This document shows positions 25,220 to 34,669 of a DNA stretch of 64,000 nucleotides, piece after piece. The position numbers were made by a program, and so were the translations under genes. Below the pieces are notes generated by a model. That model worked only from the letters and a program-made list of their open reading frames with translations. It made no database searches and had not been told where the DNA came from. This DNA is from Candidatus Sneabacter namystus (GTDB lineage Bacteria; Pseudomonadota; Alphaproteobacteria; Rickettsiales; Rickettsiaceae). The first letter of the stretch is position 1; every line of letters begins with the position of its first letter. The stretch is from positions 496,001-560,000 of the forward strand of contig NZ_CP043312.1 in NCBI RefSeq assembly GCF_008189685.1, given 5' to 3'.

Positions 25220-27856
25220 ATGATAAGAACTTCTATGTGTGCAATCAAAGTGTTTCTGATTGCATTGATAACAACCGTACAATGCCAAGCACATACAATT
25301 GCGTTAGGGGCAACAACCACAGCACAATATAACACCATAGCAATACAACACAATAACAACCCTCCGTCATCTATACGCGTAACTAACAATACCATACAAG
25401 CAAAATTTTATACACCAACAACACAAATCATTACGAGTAAAGACTTTCATAAAGTAGCAAAATTACTACCATCGAGTACTGATAACAAAACCGTAAATAT
25501 ACAAATAAGAGACAAATATCTGTATCACACTATTACTAAAGGAGAAAAACAAACTGTAATTAATATCAAAAAATTGAAATCTATCAATGATGATATTCCC
25601 ACTAAAAAAAGTATAAAATCTGCTTCTGCTCCAATAACAATACAAGTCTCAAATTCAAAAATCCACGACCCTCTATCCAAGATATATATGGCTATCTTTG
25701 CCATAGGTAAAGATTTATTGATACTTAGCCCAGCTGGCAAAGCAGAGACTATAAAAAAGTATATGAAACTACAATGCTCTCAGTTACATAATATAAAATG
25801 TCCAGAAATAGAAGCACTTTTAGTAAAAAATAAAGCAGGTGCAAGATTACAAGACATATTCCTAACACCGCGCCTATTCACTAACACAAAACTTGAAGCT
25901 ACATTAGAAGAAATATACGACCAGTATAAATTACATATCCCAGAATCATTTAAAATAGGAAATATCTATTTTCAAGGTCAACAAATACAAGTACTAATGA
26001 CAAAAACACCAACATTACACTTAAGACAACAATACTCAACAAAACTCTTTCATACTTTACACTCGGTACAAGGTATCGCAATAGTATTACATAGTGAAAA
26101 ATTACATACACATAAAGAAGAAAATGTGTTCAGCATATTCAAGTATAAGATAGATTCTCCAACCCAGCAAAATCTAGGATCAATGTTACCATGGTATCAT
26201 GAGGGTGAATTCAACAAGCAAAAGCATGTAATAGAGGCTGCGATCAAATCTTCTAAAGAAAAAGATAAATATAAAATAAGACTATCTACTCTATATTTTA
26301 GCAAAGGAATGTATCATGAAGCAGCATCAGTACTGTCAGAAATAGTGCAGAATAATAAATACAATCTGGATACGCCAACAATATTCTCACATGCTGTAAT
26401 ATTACAGCTACTGGGAGATAAAAAAAATGCTAAAACAAGCATGCAAAAAGTATTATCCAGATTCGAAGGAGAAACGTTACCAAAAGAAGTAAGACTATGG
26501 GGCAATCATATCTTGAATTTAGAAGACAACTGTGTGGAATTTTTAACAGATTGTGAAGAATTTACCTCAGAATATCACGAGGAAGTGCTTTGGCATTTGA
26601 TTTTTCACACTCTAGAAAAATACTTAGATAAAAATAAGCTAAAAGATTGTGAAATGTTGCTATCTAAAGTTAAAACATCTACAACAAAAGAGATACAAGA
26701 AAAATTAAAGTGCTATAAAGCCCGTTTGGAATTAAAAAAAGGAAACATACAACAAGCAAAAGCAATACTGATACAATTAGAAAAAAATGCTGTACTAAGC
26801 CCAAATGGCATGCAAATAGGGCTATTACTTGCTCAATTACATGATATAGAACGTTCTTTACCTACAGAAGATATAGCTAACAATCTTGTGAGTTGTAAAA
26901 TGAGAGCAGGAGATATAAAAACTGAAACAAAATTGTGCTTGTATCTAGCAGATATATATAAAAGACAGAATAATCTAGTACAAGAACTGAGGATACTAAA
27001 ACAAGTAAAAACCTTAAATCAAGACAATGTAATATCAAAAAGGTTGCGTAACTCATTTAACAAAGTATTTCTGTCTGAACAGTACCTATCCTCTTTTTCT
27101 AATATTGAAAAAGCAAACCTTTTCTTAGAATTTAAAAACATTATTCCATCTGGAGAGCAAGGAGATAAAATAGCATTATCAATAATAAAAAATCTTGTTC
27201 AACTTGACCTACTAGATAAAGCAGAAAAAATTCTTGAACATCAGATCAAATATAGAACATTCCAAGAAAAAAGATCGTTGCTATCTGAATATCTCGCTTG
27301 CATCTACATATACAATAATAAACCTGATCTTGCTATCTCCATACTAAATTTTACAGAAGCAAATAACTTACCAACGTGGTATCAATACAGAAAAAGATCT
27401 CAAATTAAAGCTTTGGCATGCATGCGAATGCGCGACTACCGTGCTGCAATAAGGTACGTAAATCATGATACCTCTCAAGAAGGACGCATGATAAAACAAG
27501 AAGCAGCATTCAGAGCAAAAGAATGGAAAATGTACGCAGATATGGTAACACCAGGTGTATTATCAATAATAACAAAAAATAAAAACTCATTGTCTGAAAA
27601 AGAAATCCAAAACTTAATCAAGTTAGCACTATGCTATTCTATTTTAGGTAACAAACAAGGAATCAATATGATCTGTACCTATGCAGCCGCAGCAAATAAA
27701 GCAATGCATGACACAATAAAAAACTTAACATCAACGATCAATACTAAAGTAACTAATATAGACCACTATCTAAAATATAGTACAATTGACAATCTACTTG
27801 ATAACTATCTCAAAGAGATTGAAGCAAATATTTTTCAAGATAACATTTTGTCATAA
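25220..27856 (+). CDS. Large exported TPR-like protein, unknown role
   Basis: This protein has 878 residues from the ATG at 25220; the frame opens at a TTG at 25175, and a third candidate ATG is at 25235. A signal-peptide-like segment (CAIKVFLIALITTVQCQAHT) begins the protein, so it is probably periplasmic. About 300 residues of unknown fold follow, then helical repeats with TPR character from about 360 onward (LYFSKGMYHEAASVLSEIVQ, LQLLGDKKNAKTSMQKVL, CYKARLELKKGNIQQAKAIL). I recognise no catalytic motif. Its stop overlaps the ftsY start by one base (TAATG), so the two are translationally coupled, hinting at a link to membrane-protein insertion or export. Confidence 0.75.
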   Translation: MIRTSMCAIKVFLIALITTVQCQAHTIALGATTTAQYNTIAIQHNNNPPSSIRVTNNTIQAKFYTPTTQIITSKDFHKVAKLLPSSTDNKTVNIQIRDKYLYHTITKGEKQTVINIKKLKSINDDIPTKKSIKSASAPITIQVSNSKIHDPLSKIYMAIFAIGKDLLILSPAGKAETIKKYMKLQCSQLHNIKCPEIEALLVKNKAGARLQDIFLTPRLFTNTKLEATLEEIYDQYKLHIPESFKIGNIYFQGQQIQVLMTKTPTLHLRQQYSTKLFHTLHSVQGIAIVLHSEKLHTHKEENVFSIFKYKIDSPTQQNLGSMLPWYHEGEFNKQKHVIEAAIKSSKEKDKYKIRLSTLYFSKGMYHEAASVLSEIVQNNKYNLDTPTIFSHAVILQLLGDKKNAKTSMQKVLSRFEGETLPKEVRLWGNHILNLEDNCVEFLTDCEEFTSEYHEEVLWHLIFHTLEKYLDKNKLKDCEMLLSKVKTSTTKEIQEKLKCYKARLELKKGNIQQAKAILIQLEKNAVLSPNGMQIGLLLAQLHDIERSLPTEDIANNLVSCKMRAGDIKTETKLCLYLADIYKRQNNLVQELRILKQVKTLNQDNVISKRLRNSFNKVFLSEQYLSSFSNIEKANLFLEFKNIIPSGEQGDKIALSIIKNLVQLDLLDKAEKILEHQIKYRTFQEKRSLLSEYLACIYIYNNKPDLAISILNFTEANNLPTWYQYRKRSQIKALACMRMRDYRAAIRYVNHDTSQEGRMIKQEAAFRAKEWKMYADMVTPGVLSIITKNKNSLSEKEIQNLIKLALCYSILGNKQGINMICTYAAAANKAMHDTIKNLTSTINTKVTNIDHYLKYSTIDNLLDNYLKEIEANIFQDNILS

Positions 27857-28755
27857 TGTCTCTATTTGAAAATCTAAAATCCAAAATCACGCAAAGTTCA
27901 AAAACATTAAGGTCGGCTGTAAATACTATACTAGCAAAACAAAGCAGTAATGATAAAGAAACTCTTCAATCGATAAAAACAATATTACTGAAAGCTGACG
28001 TTGGCATCACAACTACAGATTACATTATACAACAGTTAAAAAAAAGACCTGCTAGTGCAGACATCAACTCTTCTCTGCGCAACATAATACATGAAATTAT
28101 ATCCAAAGTTGAAGGACAGTTTCACCTGAATTGCGCTACAAGTGTAATTTTAGTATGTGGAGTCAATGGATCTGGAAAAACTTCTACAATAGGTAAGCTG
28201 GCATACTCATTATCTCAAACTTCTTCTGTTATGGTTGCGACATGTGATACCTTCAGAGCAGCTGCATGCGACCAGTTAGAAAAACTAGTACAACTGACTA
28301 ATGCTAACTTTTTTACACCCACAGCACAAACACCAAGTAGCATAGCATACGAAGCAGTACAACAGGCAGTAAAAGATAACTATAAAATTCTGCTACTAGA
28401 TACATCAGGTAGATTAAGCGGAAATAAGAATTTGTGGCTAGAATTAAAAAAGATGAAGACCTCAATCCAAAAAGCCTATTCAGAAGCCCCAGAAAAAATT
28501 CTATTGGTAATAGATAGCACATGTGGTCAAAACGTACACAATCAGATAGATTACTTCTCTGAAGCCTTCGATAGCATATCAGGCATCGTTTTTACAAAAG
28601 TGGACAACGATATAAAACCTGGTACGATACTGAGCGTTGCTCACAAACATAAAATACCAATATTATTCCTAAGTACAGGAGAAGATGTGGTAAACTTGGT
28701 TCAAGTACAAACAGAAGAACTTGTTACAACGATGCTAGATATAAAATTTGACTAA
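27856..28755 (+). CDS. ftsY: Signal recognition particle receptor FtsY
   Basis: SRP-receptor GTPase of 299 residues: an N domain (1-95) and G domain, without the long acidic A domain or an M domain, which excludes Ffh. Motifs are GVNGSGKT (102-109), DTFRAAACDQLEKL, LLLDTSGR and FTKVDND. Several positions are unusual: DTSGR for DTAGR, TKVDNDIKPG for TKLDGTAKGG and LSTGED for the usual GxGE. Despite this the architecture is intact. It overlaps the upstream TPR-like gene and is followed after 11 bases by prfB. Confidence 0.9.
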   Translation: MSLFENLKSKITQSSKTLRSAVNTILAKQSSNDKETLQSIKTILLKADVGITTTDYIIQQLKKRPASADINSSLRNIIHEIISKVEGQFHLNCATSVILVCGVNGSGKTSTIGKLAYSLSQTSSVMVATCDTFRAAACDQLEKLVQLTNANFFTPTAQTPSSIAYEAVQQAVKDNYKILLLDTSGRLSGNKNLWLELKKMKTSIQKAYSEAPEKILLVIDSTCGQNVHNQIDYFSEAFDSISGIVFTKVDNDIKPGTILSVAHKHKIPILFLSTGEDVVNLVQVQTEELVTTMLDIKFD

Positions 28756-28766
28756 TAGTATTGAAT

Positions 28767-29880
28767 ATGAAAACACTGAGAGAATTTAAAGGTGATATAG
28801 AAAGTGCAGTTAACCTTATAAAAGGTTGTCTTTGACGTAGAAGCTATATCCAATACAGTTGAACTACTCAATAAAGAAATTTCTCAGCCAGATTTGTGGA
28901 ACACACCTGAAAGGGCAAAAGTTGTTCTACAAGAAAAAGCAAAACTTACGTCTCTTTTAAAAAAATTTGACGATATCATATCCTCATATAATGATATCGT
29001 TGAGTTCGAGACGTTATTTTCGAAAAATCAAGAATCAGACAAAGATTTCGACTTAGACATACTAAAAGAAGCTGAAAGTATTTTAGAAAAGGCAAACACT
29101 TTGAAAACTGAATGCCTTTTCTCAGAAAAATATGATAGTAACAATTGTTTTATAGACCTTAACTCTGGAGCAGGAGGCACGGAAAGTAACGATTGGTGCT
29201 CCATGATGTTAAGAATGTATATAAGATTTGCAGAAAAATTAAAACTTTCATGCGATATAATAGGTGTAGTAGACGGAGAAGAGACCGGAATTAAATCTTG
29301 TTCTATAAAAATTGAAGGTCTAAATAGCTATGCCTGGTTTAAAAATGAATCAGGTGTACACAGACTTGTACGTATTTCACCCTTTAACGCAGCCAAAAAA
29401 CGCATGACTAGCTTTGCAAGCGCTTGGGTATACCCAGAGATAAATGATGACAATGACGTGGAAATTAACAAACAAGATTTGAGAATAGATACCTTCAGGG
29501 CGTCTGGATCAGGCGGTCAGCATGTGAACACAACAGAGTCAGCAATACGCATTACCCATTTACCTACTAACATTGTTGTACAATGCCAAAACGAAAAATC
29601 TCAACATAGAAACAAAGAAACTGCAATGAAAGTTTTAAAAGCTAGACTTTATGCCCTCAAATTACAGCAGAAAAAACAACAAACCGATCAGCAGAATACA
29701 GAAAAAGGGGCTATCAGTTGGGGAAATCAAATACGCTCTTACGTCATGCAACCTTATCAATTAGTTAAGGACTTAAGAATAAATTACGAAGAATATGATG
29801 TAAAAAAAGTATTAGATGGAAATCTAAACAATTTCATATTCAAAAAACTCTCTTCCGATGTGAAACAGAATAACGAGTAA
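28767..29880 (+). CDS. prfB: Peptide chain release factor 2, programmed +1 frameshift
   Basis: Recognises UGA and UAA stops and releases the peptide. Translation starts at ATG 28767 (MKTLREFKGD). After 22 codons it meets CTT TGA C at 28830-28836, the conserved RF2 shift site. Skipping T28833 joins the frame that continues GAC GTA GAA to 29880, giving 370 residues. AGG lies a few bases upstream of the CTT, as an internal Shine-Dalgarno. The specificity motif SPF (in VRISPFNAAKKR) and the catalytic GGQ (GSGGQHVNTTESA) are present. Low RF2 favours the shift, so synthesis is self-regulated. Confidence 0.95.
28821..28836 (+). promoter_or_regulatory. Programmed frameshift site of prfB
   Basis: AAAGGTTGTCTTTGAC contains an SD-like AGG, the slippery CTT and the in-frame TGA followed by C, a weak termination context. 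The arrangement is that of the E. coli prfB site with a shorter SD element. Confidence 0.9.
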
Positions 29881-29902
29881 GTTGTATACAACTTAAAAAA
29901 AA

Positions 29903-29979
<77 letters not shown>

Positions 29980-30028
29980 CAGGAACGGATATGATAAACA
30001 ATTTATCTTAACAAAACAACTGACACAT

Positions 30029-31309
30029 TCATCTTACTTCTATCATACCTTTTTTTGTAAACAACTTTAGTTGATCGTCTATCACGCACATAGCTAATAC
30101 CTTACCGGAATCAAAATTGATTCTAGAAGCAACTCTTCCATTAAAAGGATTAACAGTAAACATTTCACCATTTGCAGATACAACAACCAAATTCTCGTTA
30201 ACTAGTAAAGGTTGTAAAAAATCTCTAGATCCCTGCTTTGACAAGTTTGTATCAAGATTTGCAACCCATGACAACTGGCCATTATCGATATTAACAGATA
30301 CAGCCTGACGCCCCATTGTAGTTGCAAAAAGTGTATTACCAGCAAGCAACATCTTTCTTATACCAGGAATTTTTTTACTCCATACAGCTTTTTGCTTTTT
30401 TAAATCATACTTAGTGATATAGTCAGGACCAGCAGCAAAATACAGCATATCATTCTTCTTATCTAAAATAGGCTGACATATAACGCCACCCAAAGACAAC
30501 TGCACAATTTCACAAGCATGCCCCTGAGGAAATAAAACACGCTGATATAAACGCCCTCCTTTTTTGGATTCTATAACACTCAATTGACCAGCTGAATAAT
30601 CCGTAATAAGCAAATCTCCTTTATACAATAAAGATTTAGTACGTGCGTAAATTTTTATATTATCTGGTGTTCCGAGTAATATCCAAGTAACCCTACCAGA
30701 ACTTGTATCAACGGAATACATAGCCCTATCATCTTTTATATATGCTTTGGTATCATCATCAGAAAGGCATACACCTGAAGTGATATAGTTTTGAAATGGA
30801 ACACGCACCAATTCCTCTCCATCTACGACAGATAAAATTAAAAAATAATTGTTAGCAGTAACATATAGCTTATTACCATAAATAGACATAGAAGAAAATT
30901 GTACTTTTTCTTTCTTCAATCCAATATCACTTGTCCAAACTGCACAGTAATCAGATTTATCTATTGCCACAACAACGCCTGTATTGGTCATGATAAAAAT
31001 TTTATCAAAATCACACACAACATCTGACACAATATCCTTACTATAAGCAAAATGCTTCAAGCTCCAAGTGTCTAATTTTCCACTTACCTTAAAGTGTGCA
31101 ATGTTAGAATTGACAATATCTATATCATCATGCCAAATGGTATTAGTACGCGCTTCAGGCAATAAAATATCGTGTGATGTAATAACATGCTCTTCACTAA
31201 GTTTATTAAGAAAATCATCAACTGGTGCATGTTTGCTAAATAAAGAACATCCGCTAAGCATACAAGTAGCAAGCAACAACAAAATATAGTATCTAAACTT
31301 AATAAACAC
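30029..31309 (-). CDS. bamB: Outer-membrane assembly lipoprotein BamB
   Basis: Eight-bladed beta-propeller lipoprotein of the BAM complex, which inserts outer-membrane proteins. The 426-residue protein starts at GTG 31309 and has a lipoprotein signal with lipobox MLSGC near 17-21. PQQ-like propeller repeats follow, such as GKLDTWSLKH, YKDDRAMYSVDTSSGRVTW, KYDLKKQKAVWSKKIPGI and VNIDNGQLSWVANL. A YfgM-like membrane protein is directly upstream, the same pairing as yfgM-bamB in other proteobacteria. Confidence 0.88.
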   Translation of the reverse strand: MFIKFRYYILLLLATCMLSGCSLFSKHAPVDDFLNKLSEEHVITSHDILLPEARTNTIWHDDIDIVNSNIAHFKVSGKLDTWSLKHFAYSKDIVSDVVCDFDKIFIMTNTGVVVAIDKSDYCAVWTSDIGLKKEKVQFSSMSIYGNKLYVTANNYFLILSVVDGEELVRVPFQNYITSGVCLSDDDTKAYIKDDRAMYSVDTSSGRVTWILLGTPDNIKIYARTKSLLYKGDLLITDYSAGQLSVIESKKGGRLYQRVLFPQGHACEIVQLSLGGVICQPILDKKNDMLYFAAGPDYITKYDLKKQKAVWSKKIPGIRKMLLAGNTLFATTMGRQAVSVNIDNGQLSWVANLDTNLSKQGSRDFLQPLLVNENLVVVSANGEMFTVNPFNGRVASRINFDSGKVLAMCVIDDQLKLFTKKGMIEVR

Positions 31310-31321
31310 GACGATAAATTC

Positions 31322-31948
31322 CTATTTTATAGTTAATAAAATGGCCTTAGCCTCTTGCTGTATAGAACTAGGAGCTTTATGAGATAAAACAATTGAATCT
31401 ATAACCGTTTTAGCAGTTTTCTTATCAGCATTGCAAGTATAGAACAAAGCTAGCAAAATTTTAGATCTCCAATATAACACTGCCCTCTCATTCTTAAAGC
31501 TGGAACTATAAAGTAAGAATGTTTTTCTTATATTATCGTTTTGTTCCATATCAAGAGCTATCCCCATCCACATTGTCTTAGACAGAGCTCTTATTTCTCT
31601 AAGACAAGCATTATCAGCAAGATTTTCTAAATGCATCATAGCAGTCTTTTTTTTTCCTGCATCAAGAAAATATTTAACTTGCCTCAAGCGCACTAAATCT
31701 ACACTTGGCCTTACTCCATGCAATACCTCACCAGAGATATCAATGTTATGATACAACGAATTTATCAGCAATTCTCCAGCCCTTACATCATATCTCTTAT
31801 TAACAGAATTTTTTCTATCACAATACAAAGAGAACAATATGGCAACACACGTAATAAAAACAGCGATTACAAAAAATCTTCTATACCACACAACATGTCT
31901 ATAGTGACGCTTTGCATCTTCTAGTTCAGTCAAAATATCCTTAGTCAC
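31322..31948 (-). CDS. YfgM-like membrane-anchored TPR protein
   Basis: This 208-residue protein has one N-terminal membrane segment (about 24-41, FFVIAVFITCVAILFSLY) and a soluble, probably periplasmic, helical part of TPR character (KKKTAMMHLENLADN, RSKILLALFYTCNADKKTAK). Size, topology and place directly before bamB match the YfgM/TPR_21 group, periplasmic helpers of outer-membrane biogenesis; a related Rickettsia family (DUF2659) is similar in build. The start is GTG. The assignment relies on topology and context more than residue identity. Confidence 0.65.
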   Translation of the reverse strand: MTKDILTELEDAKRHYRHVVWYRRFFVIAVFITCVAILFSLYCDRKNSVNKRYDVRAGELLINSLYHNIDISGEVLHGVRPSVDLVRLRQVKYFLDAGKKKTAMMHLENLADNACLREIRALSKTMWMGIALDMEQNDNIRKTFLLYSSSFKNERAVLYWRSKILLALFYTCNADKKTAKTVIDSIVLSHKAPSSIQQEAKAILLTIK

Positions 31949-31998
31949 TAATCTTGATCAAATTATTTATTTCGTTTAAAAAAGTATACACTACACAT

Positions 31999-33300
31999 CT
32001 AATTCGCCTTGCTAAAGTAATCTTTTAGGTATTCTTGAATATTATCTTTATTTATAAACTCTACTTTACCGCAACGCCTATGCAACACTTCGACATTGCT
32101 AGATTTAACAAAACTCTTTCCTATCCTGAGTTGCAAAGGAAAACCTAAAAGATCGTTGTTAATCAATTTACTACCAGCCACAGAATCTGTGTCATCGTAA
32201 CATACATTCATATCAAAAGCACAAGCAAACTGGTAAAGATTCTCAGAGTATTCTACACAACTTGAATCATTACTAAGCAAATTAACAATAGAGCAAATAA
32301 ATGGAGCAACATTTTTTGGCCATATAATACCTCGTGAGTCTCTATTGGCCTCTACTATTGCTGCTGCAAGTCGTGACACACCAATACCATAGCACCCCAT
32401 TTCTGGATTTAGCAATTTTCCATTAGCATCCTGCACTGTAACATTCATTGCAGAAGAGTATTTATTAGAAAGAAAGAAAGTATGCCCTACCTCAATTCCT
32501 TTTGCACTCCGAACCGACGCAGAAGAACCATTAGCAATATGTTTATCATCGCACATAGCATACAGCTTAGACATTCTGTTCACAGAATCAGCATTTATTT
32601 CTCCTTTCACCAATTCAACAAGCTCAGGATCAAAGAATAAGTCACTCTCACCAACCTCAGCTATTACATGAAACTCATGACTTAAATCACCACCTATAGG
32701 ACCACTATCAGCTTGTAAAGGTATAACATCCACACCCAATTTTTTGAAAAATCTCAAGTATGCCATAAAAACATTCCAATAAGCTTTCATTGCATTTTCA
32801 AAATCTACATCAAATGAATATGCATCTTTAAGTAAAAATTCTCTACCTCTCAGAAGGCCAAACCTAGGCCTTATCTCATCTCTAAATTTCCACTGTATTT
32901 GATAAAAAATCTTAGGTAAATCTTTGAAAGATTGTATATTTTTCCTAAAACAATCTGTTATCATTTCTTCTGCTGTAGGGCCAAAGATCATAGTATTATT
33001 GTGCCGATCTTTGATACGTAACATTTCTTGACCATATACGTCTCCACGACCACTTTCTTCCCATAAATTATAAGGTTGTATACACGGCATAAGTACTTCC
33101 AAACAACCGCTTTTATCCATCTCTTGTCTTAAAATTAGCTGAATGTTAGACAACAATCTTACACCCAAAGGTAACCACGTGTACAAACCTGAAGATACTT
33201 GACGTATTAAACCAGCCCTTATCATTAACGAATGTGACGCAATAGATGCTCCACTTGGCTCCTCCTTCAAAGTAGGAAGAAAGTATTGTGAAAATTTCAT
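31999..33300 (-). CDS. proS: Prolyl-tRNA synthetase, short form
   Basis: Class II synthetase charging proline. The 433-residue protein has motif 1 around AGLIRQVSSGLYTWLPLG, motif 2 with QIQWKFRDEIRPRFGLLRGREF, and motif 3 MGCYGIGVSRLAAAIVEAN. The C-terminal anticodon-binding domain ends near residue 430. The YbaK-like editing insertion of the 570-residue bacterial form is missing, as is usual in alphaproteobacteria, so mischarged Ala-tRNAPro must be cleared otherwise or tolerated. Confidence 0.96.
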   Translation of the reverse strand: MKFSQYFLPTLKEEPSGASIASHSLMIRAGLIRQVSSGLYTWLPLGVRLLSNIQLILRQEMDKSGCLEVLMPCIQPYNLWEESGRGDVYGQEMLRIKDRHNNTMIFGPTAEEMITDCFRKNIQSFKDLPKIFYQIQWKFRDEIRPRFGLLRGREFLLKDAYSFDVDFENAMKAYWNVFMAYLRFFKKLGVDVIPLQADSGPIGGDLSHEFHVIAEVGESDLFFDPELVELVKGEINADSVNRMSKLYAMCDDKHIANGSSASVRSAKGIEVGHTFFLSNKYSSAMNVTVQDANGKLLNPEMGCYGIGVSRLAAAIVEANRDSRGIIWPKNVAPFICSIVNLLSNDSSCVEYSENLYQFACAFDMNVCYDDTDSVAGSKLINNDLLGFPLQLRIGKSFVKSSNVEVLHRRCGKVEFINKDNIQEYLKDYFSKAN

Positions 33301-33353
33301 AAAATCTCTATTAATATAAACTTGACGACAGTTATAACAAATGCAAAAAGCAT

Positions 33354-34316
33354 TTACAACACATTAGCCTGGCAATACACATTTTCAAAAAGCACCCTGC
33401 CAGTAACTAGAGATTTCAACTGAATCTCAATAACATAAATCAAGTCAAGCATTTTTTTTAATCGTTCCTTGGAGATAGTATGCGCGATTGTGATAAATCT
33501 ATCTAAATATCTAAAAAAGATTGGTGGCTTTAATTTTGCAACCGCTGCTTCTATAGAATCATTAGAATGTAAGACATACACAAGTTTTAAATAATAATGA
33601 AGCAAAGAGCGTAATAAAGTAATATCTGCTATTTTATTTTCAGTGACAGCCTTCAAAGTGGAAAAATATCTTCGAGCATCTTTTTCTTCTAAAGAAAAAA
33701 ATAATTCATCCGTTGCATAATGGCTACCACACGTACTGATATCGTGCACATTTTGCAAAGAAATTTCTTCCACACTTTGTGATAACAAATCTAATTTTTC
33801 AATCTCATTTGATAAGGAAAATCGATTTCTATCTAAATTGCTAATTAGATATAAAACAGCATCTTTTTCGATCTTATATTGCCTACATGCCTTTCTTATA
33901 GCATTTTCAAAATCTTTATCTTCATAACAAGCAACAGAAAATAACGCCTTTTCTCGTTCAAAAAACCTTCTTACATCATTATCTTTGGATAGACCATAAC
34001 CTACAAATACAGGTACATGTGCAAGATCATAAAGCAAAGAATTCTTTATCATATCGCTCACATGACGCGAGCCCACCTGTACTCTGATACACTCTTTACG
34101 TCCAAAAAGATTGAGGTTGTAGAAAACAGAAACTGCTTCTTCACAACTTGTCGCATCAAGTTCTATTTTCCTGCAAAATAAACCTAATGATTGAAGTAAT
34201 AAATTGAAAAAGTGATTAACAAGATCTCTGTCAGTACCATGTAACAATACAGCATTGCAGCTACCCTTCTTAAGAGCATCTATAACTAAATCAATTTTAG
34301 TAGAATTGGCCTTCAT
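33354..34316 (-). CDS. holA: DNA polymerase III delta subunit
   Basis: Clamp-loader subunit that opens the sliding clamp. The 320-residue sequence is diverged but follows the HolA pattern: an N-terminal segment of the type AVLLHGTDRDLVNHFFNLLL, ELDATSCEEAVSVFYNLNLFG near 57-77, CRVQVG-like strand, then DRNRFSLSNEIEKLDLLSQ near 176 and a helical collar domain. It sits between proS and rpsO. Confidence is moderate because no single motif is decisive. Confidence 0.8.
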   Translation of the reverse strand: MKANSTKIDLVIDALKKGSCNAVLLHGTDRDLVNHFFNLLLQSLGLFCRKIELDATSCEEAVSVFYNLNLFGRKECIRVQVGSRHVSDMIKNSLLYDLAHVPVFVGYGLSKDNDVRRFFEREKALFSVACYEDKDFENAIRKACRQYKIEKDAVLYLISNLDRNRFSLSNEIEKLDLLSQSVEEISLQNVHDISTCGSHYATDELFFSLEEKDARRYFSTLKAVTENKIADITLLRSLLHYYLKLVYVLHSNDSIEAAVAKLKPPIFFRYLDRFITIAHTISKERLKKMLDLIYVIEIQLKSLVTGRVLFENVYCQANVL

Positions 34317-34364
34317 ACAAACTATGCAAAGGTAATATTGCTATAACTAACAAGCTACCCCCTT

Positions 34365-34631
34365 CTACTTACGCAAACCAAGCTTTTCAATAAGAGCAGC
34401 ATAACGATTTATACTGACACTTTTCAAATAAGCTAAAAGTCTTTTTCTTTTAGAAACAAGCTTCAACAATAGCCTTTTGGCAGAAAAATCCTTTTTGTAT
34501 GTCTTTACGTAGTCTGATAGTCCTTTTATACGATAAGTAAGAAGAGCACACTGCACCTCGGAAGAACCAGAATCTACGGCACTAGTACCAAAATCTTTTA
34601 TAATTTGTCGCACTTGATCTGAAGAAATCAT
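34365..34631 (-). CDS. rpsO: 30S ribosomal protein S15
   Basis: 16S central-domain protein of 88 residues with GSSEVQCALLTYRIKGLSDY and KRLLLKLVSKRKRLLAYLKS, both diagnostic, and a normal length. It is transcribed with truB and rbfA upstream of it on the same strand (order lspA-rbfA-truB-rpsO), the common rbfA-truB-rpsO arrangement. Confidence 0.97.
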   Translation of the reverse strand: MISSDQVRQIIKDFGTSAVDSGSSEVQCALLTYRIKGLSDYVKTYKKDFSAKRLLLKLVSKRKRLLAYLKSVSINRYAALIEKLGLRK

Positions 34632-34669
34632 ATAAAAACCATTTGTATTTGCTACTTAAATTAAAACTA

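Noticed and set aside
29881-29892. Palindrome GTTGTATACAAC after prfB considered as a terminator
   Set aside because: It is short, AT-rich, without a loop, and followed by A rather than T residues on the + strand.
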